A DNA stretch of 8,257 nt from Sulfurovum sp. (GTDB lineage Bacteria > Campylobacterota > Campylobacteria > Campylobacterales > Sulfurovaceae): assembly GCA_027066595.1 (NCBI GenBank), contig JAMONG010000210.1, forward strand, positions 1-8,257, read 5' to 3'. The position numbers and the translations under genes are program-made. How positions within the stretch are numbered: position 1 is the first letter of the stretch; every line of letters begins with the position of its first letter. Positions 6,563 to 8,257 of this stretch are shown piece after piece. Below the pieces are notes generated by a model, which was given only the letters and a program-made list of their open reading frames with translations, was not told the DNA's origin and ran no database searches.

Positions 6563-6681
6563 TGCCAAAGAGTGATAACATTTATTATTATGTTGCCTAT
6601 GGATTGATACTAGTGGCATTTTATTTTGTCTTGAAAAGTCCTAAAAAGAGTAAAGATAAAAATAAGGATGAGGAGAAGTAA
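6562..6681 (+). CDS. Small single-span membrane protein (39 aa)
   Basis: A 39-codon frame starts in the TAATG junction with the EIIA stop (1-nt overlap) and ends with TAA at 6679-6681. The protein has a short polar N-terminus (MPKSDN), one hydrophobic helix (residues 7-24, IYYYVAYGLILVAFYFVL) and a highly charged C-tail (KSPKKSKDKNKDEEK). By the positive-inside rule the Lys-rich tail should be cytoplasmic. I do not recognise a family; its shape resembles small membrane regulators or subunits such as CcoQ-like proteins, but there is no specific match. The strong GGAGGT ribosome site and the coupling to EIIA suggest a real gene that may act with EIIA or a membrane partner. The function is inferred only from position. 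Confidence 0.75.
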   Translation: MPKSDNIYYYVAYGLILVAFYFVLKSPKKSKDKNKDEEK

Positions 6682-6690
6682 CACTCGCTT

Positions 6691-6717
6691 AATACAACTT
6701 TTGTATACTGTAGTATT
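6691..6717 (+). promoter_or_regulatory. Promoter/operator region of the response regulator
   Basis: This 27-bp stretch runs directly up to the ATG at 6718. It contains a -10-like TATACT (6704-6709), so a start from it would lie at about 6716-6718 and give a nearly leaderless mRNA. No Shine-Dalgarno is present. Half-sites AATACAAC (6691-6698) and GTAGTATT (6710-6717) form an imperfect inverted repeat (7 of 8 positions), and ATACAA/TTGTAT (6692-6697/6701-6706) is a perfect nested one. Such dyads overlapping a promoter could be an autoregulatory site. The 36-bp gap 6682-6717 holds nothing else. Confidence 0.35.
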
Positions 6718-7350
6718 ATGAAGATACTATTACTTGAAGATGACCAAATATTATGCACAAGCTTGAAAGAGTTTTTAGAGCTTGAGGGCTACAATGTAGA
6801 TACTGCACACCGTGGTACAGAGGTTTTTGACCTTACTTTTTCCCAAACTTATGATTTATATATTTTAGATATTAATGTACCTGAGGTGAATGGCTTTGAT
6901 GTACTTTCAGAGCTAAAAAATGCAGGAGATACGACACCTGCAATGTACATTACTGCATTAAGTGATATTAACTCTATTGCGAAAGGGTTTAAAATAGGGG
7001 CAGATGACTATATAAAAAAGCCTTTTGACCCTGAAGAGCTTGTGATTCGTATTAGAAGTAAATACCAGCAAGAAGAGACGCTTTTAACCTTAGAAGATAT
7101 ATGTTACAATCCTACTACAAAACTACTCAAAAAGGGCTCTCAAACAGTTGGGTTAGGGACAGTACAACAAAATCTTTTTCATCTACTTATAACACAGCAA
7201 AATAAGATTGTTGATGCATTTACGTTGATGGAGTGCTTAGAAAATCCTTCTGCAAATGCACTGCGTGTAAACCTTGCAAAACTTAAAAGTAAACTGGGCA
7301 TAGAGATTAAAAATATTCGGGGACAAGGGTATATGATTGAAAACATATGA
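6718..7350 (+). CDS. OmpR/PhoB-type response regulator
   Basis: A 210-aa two-component regulator. The receiver domain (about 1-118) has the acidic pocket Glu7/Asp8/Asp9, the phosphoacceptor Asp51 in YILDINVPEVNGFDV, the switch Thr79 in YITA and Lys101 in YIKKPF. The C-terminal part (about 125-210) is a compact winged-helix DNA-binding domain ending RVNLAKLKSKLGIEIKNIRGQGYMI, where the NIRGQGYMI wing is typical. It is somewhat shorter than the usual 220-235 aa. The partner kinase gene overlaps its 3' end by 14 nt, so they form a cognate pair. Target genes are unknown; the adjacent fadL-to-EIIA operon and its own promoter are obvious candidates. Confidence 0.95.
   Translation: MKILLLEDDQILCTSLKEFLELEGYNVDTAHRGTEVFDLTFSQTYDLYILDINVPEVNGFDVLSELKNAGDTTPAMYITALSDINSIAKGFKIGADDYIKKPFDPEELVIRIRSKYQQEETLLTLEDICYNPTTKLLKKGSQTVGLGTVQQNLFHLLITQQNKIVDAFTLMECLENPSANALRVNLAKLKSKLGIEIKNIRGQGYMIENI
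7325..7329 (+). promoter_or_regulatory. Ribosome binding site supporting a TTG start
   Basis: AAGGG inside the response-regulator gene lies 7 nt before TTG 7337. In the kinase frame the codon just before that TTG is a stop (TGA 7334-7336), so this site and TTG together define the earliest possible kinase start. Confidence 0.6.
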
Positions 7351-8257
7351 ACTAGAGTCATTTCTTAAAAGTTTTTTGATTTTCTTTATACTTTTAGAGG
7401 TGCTTTTAGCGATTAATTTTTGGCATGAATATAATGTAAAAAAACTAGAGATAGAAGAGAAGATTCATGTTGAAATGAAACTTTGTGCTTTCACCATTGA
7501 ATGTGATGGGTTGAGTACAGATTTTGTCGATAGAGAAAAAGATAAAGAGGAGAATATACTCTATAAAAAAGGTGATTTTTACAGCTATTTTAAAGTCCCC
7601 ACCGCCGATAAGTATCTTATGCAAGTCATTTATCCTCAAAAGAGTTACCAAGTAAGAGTAGCAAAACTTGAAGATAAGATAAAATATAAATTTTTACTCT
7701 ATTCTTTGTTTTCAACGCTTGTCTCTTTTCTTTTTGCACTTTATGCACTTACTCCCTTACGAAAGGCTTTACGTCTCAATGAAGAATTTGTAAAAGATAT
7801 ATTACATGATTTTAACACGCCTATTAGCTCAATGAAAATAAATTTGAGCCTGTTTAAACGGGAAATAGGGGAAAATCAAAAGATCCACAGACTTGAAAAT
7901 AATATAGAGAGTATTTTATCATTGCAAAATAACTTACAAGTCTTCTTAAAAGAGATACCTACGCAATCAGAAGTATTTGATTTAGGTACTTTGATTTCAA
8001 ATCGTATGGCATATTTTATGACACTGTATCCAGATGTAATGTTTAGTAGTAACATAGACAAGACCCTACTAGAGACCAATAAAGATGCCTTTATACGTAT
8101 CATAGATAATTTACTCTCTAACGCAGGGAAATACAATAGGGCTAAAGGTAAAGTGATAATAGACTATGAAAATGGCATTTTAACTATATTAGATACAGGT
8201 AAGGGTATCAAGTATCCAAGTAAAGTGTTCAAGCGTTACTATAAAGAGCAAGATCGA
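7337..8257 (+). CDS. Sensor histidine kinase, TTG start, C-terminus outside window
   Basis: The frame is open from TTG 7337 to the right edge (307 codons). Two transmembrane helices (about residues 9-28 and 118-139) flank a small periplasmic domain of about 88 residues with no recognised fold. No HAMP domain is evident: the second helix leads after a few residues into the dimerisation helix with the H-box FVKDILHDFNTPISSMK, where His157 is the phosphoacceptor (HDFNTP in place of the common HELRTP). The catalytic domain shows the N-box RIIDNLLSNAGKYN (Asn258, Asn262), the G1 box LDTGKGI (Asp286) and an F-box-like VFKRYYKE; the rest lies beyond the window. It overlaps the response-regulator gene by 14 nt and is surely its partner. 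The ligand is unknown. Confidence 0.92.
   Translation, partial: MKTYELESFLKSFLIFFILLEVLLAINFWHEYNVKKLEIEEKIHVEMKLCAFTIECDGLSTDFVDREKDKEENILYKKGDFYSYFKVPTADKYLMQVIYPQKSYQVRVAKLEDKIKYKFLLYSLFSTLVSFLFALYALTPLRKALRLNEEFVKDILHDFNTPISSMKINLSLFKREIGENQKIHRLENNIESILSLQNNLQVFLKEIPTQSEVFDLGTLISNRMAYFMTLYPDVMFSSNIDKTLLETNKDAFIRIIDNLLSNAGKYNRAKGKVIIDYENGILTILDTGKGIKYPSKVFKRYYKEQDR

Noticed and set aside
7347..7355. ATGA overlap at the end of the response regulator as kinase start
   Set aside because: The frame reads ATG AAC TAG and stops at once. The kinase is in the frame that starts at TTG 7337.
7876..8136. Minus-strand frame within the kinase gene
   Set aside because: It is opposite the dimerisation and N-box regions of a convincing histidine kinase, with no independent evidence of coding.
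1..8257. CRISPR array, insertion sequence or other mobile element
   Set aside because: No spaced short repeats, transposase or integrase motifs, or target-site duplications were seen. The only long repeat is the tRNA pair.

Overview
The window looks like a chromosomal segment of an AT-rich member of the Campylobacterota, most like the Sulfurovum/Sulfurimonas group. This rests on base composition, the style of the FadL-type porin, the HDxNTP histidine-kinase H-box and very tight gene packing. It is an inference from protein style, not from a marker gene.

Layout. Positions 1-341 (minus) hold the N-terminal part of an exported SPOR-like protein that runs off the left edge. Two identical tRNA-Glu(UUC) genes follow in tandem (minus, 417-491 and 511-585). 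An intergenic region of about 90 bp (586-677) carries divergent -10 elements: leftward for the tRNAs and rightward for a two-gene unit. That unit is a 164-aa lipoprotein of unknown function whose stop overlaps the start of nfo (endonuclease IV, 1169-2059).

After a 131-bp gap rich in inverted repeats comes a compact operon-like run on the plus strand: a FadL-family outer-membrane transporter (2191-3417), a fatty acyl-CoA synthetase-like enzyme (3419-4963), N-acetylglucosamine-6-phosphate deacetylase nagA (4956-6107), a glucose-type PTS EIIA protein (6092-6562) and an unlisted 39-aa single-span membrane protein (6562-6681). Every junction in this run is a 1-nt gap or an overlap.

A two-component system follows: an OmpR-type response regulator (6718-7350) and a sensor histidine kinase that starts at a TTG inside the regulator's last codons (7337) and continues past the right edge.

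How they may work together. FadL and the acyl-CoA synthetase form a plausible pair for uptake and activation of hydrophobic or fatty-acid substrates. NagA and EIIA point to amino-sugar metabolism and PTS signalling. Seeing both in one apparently translationally coupled transcript, capped by a very small membrane protein, is the most unusual aspect of the window. No mobile element, CRISPR array or broken gene was seen.
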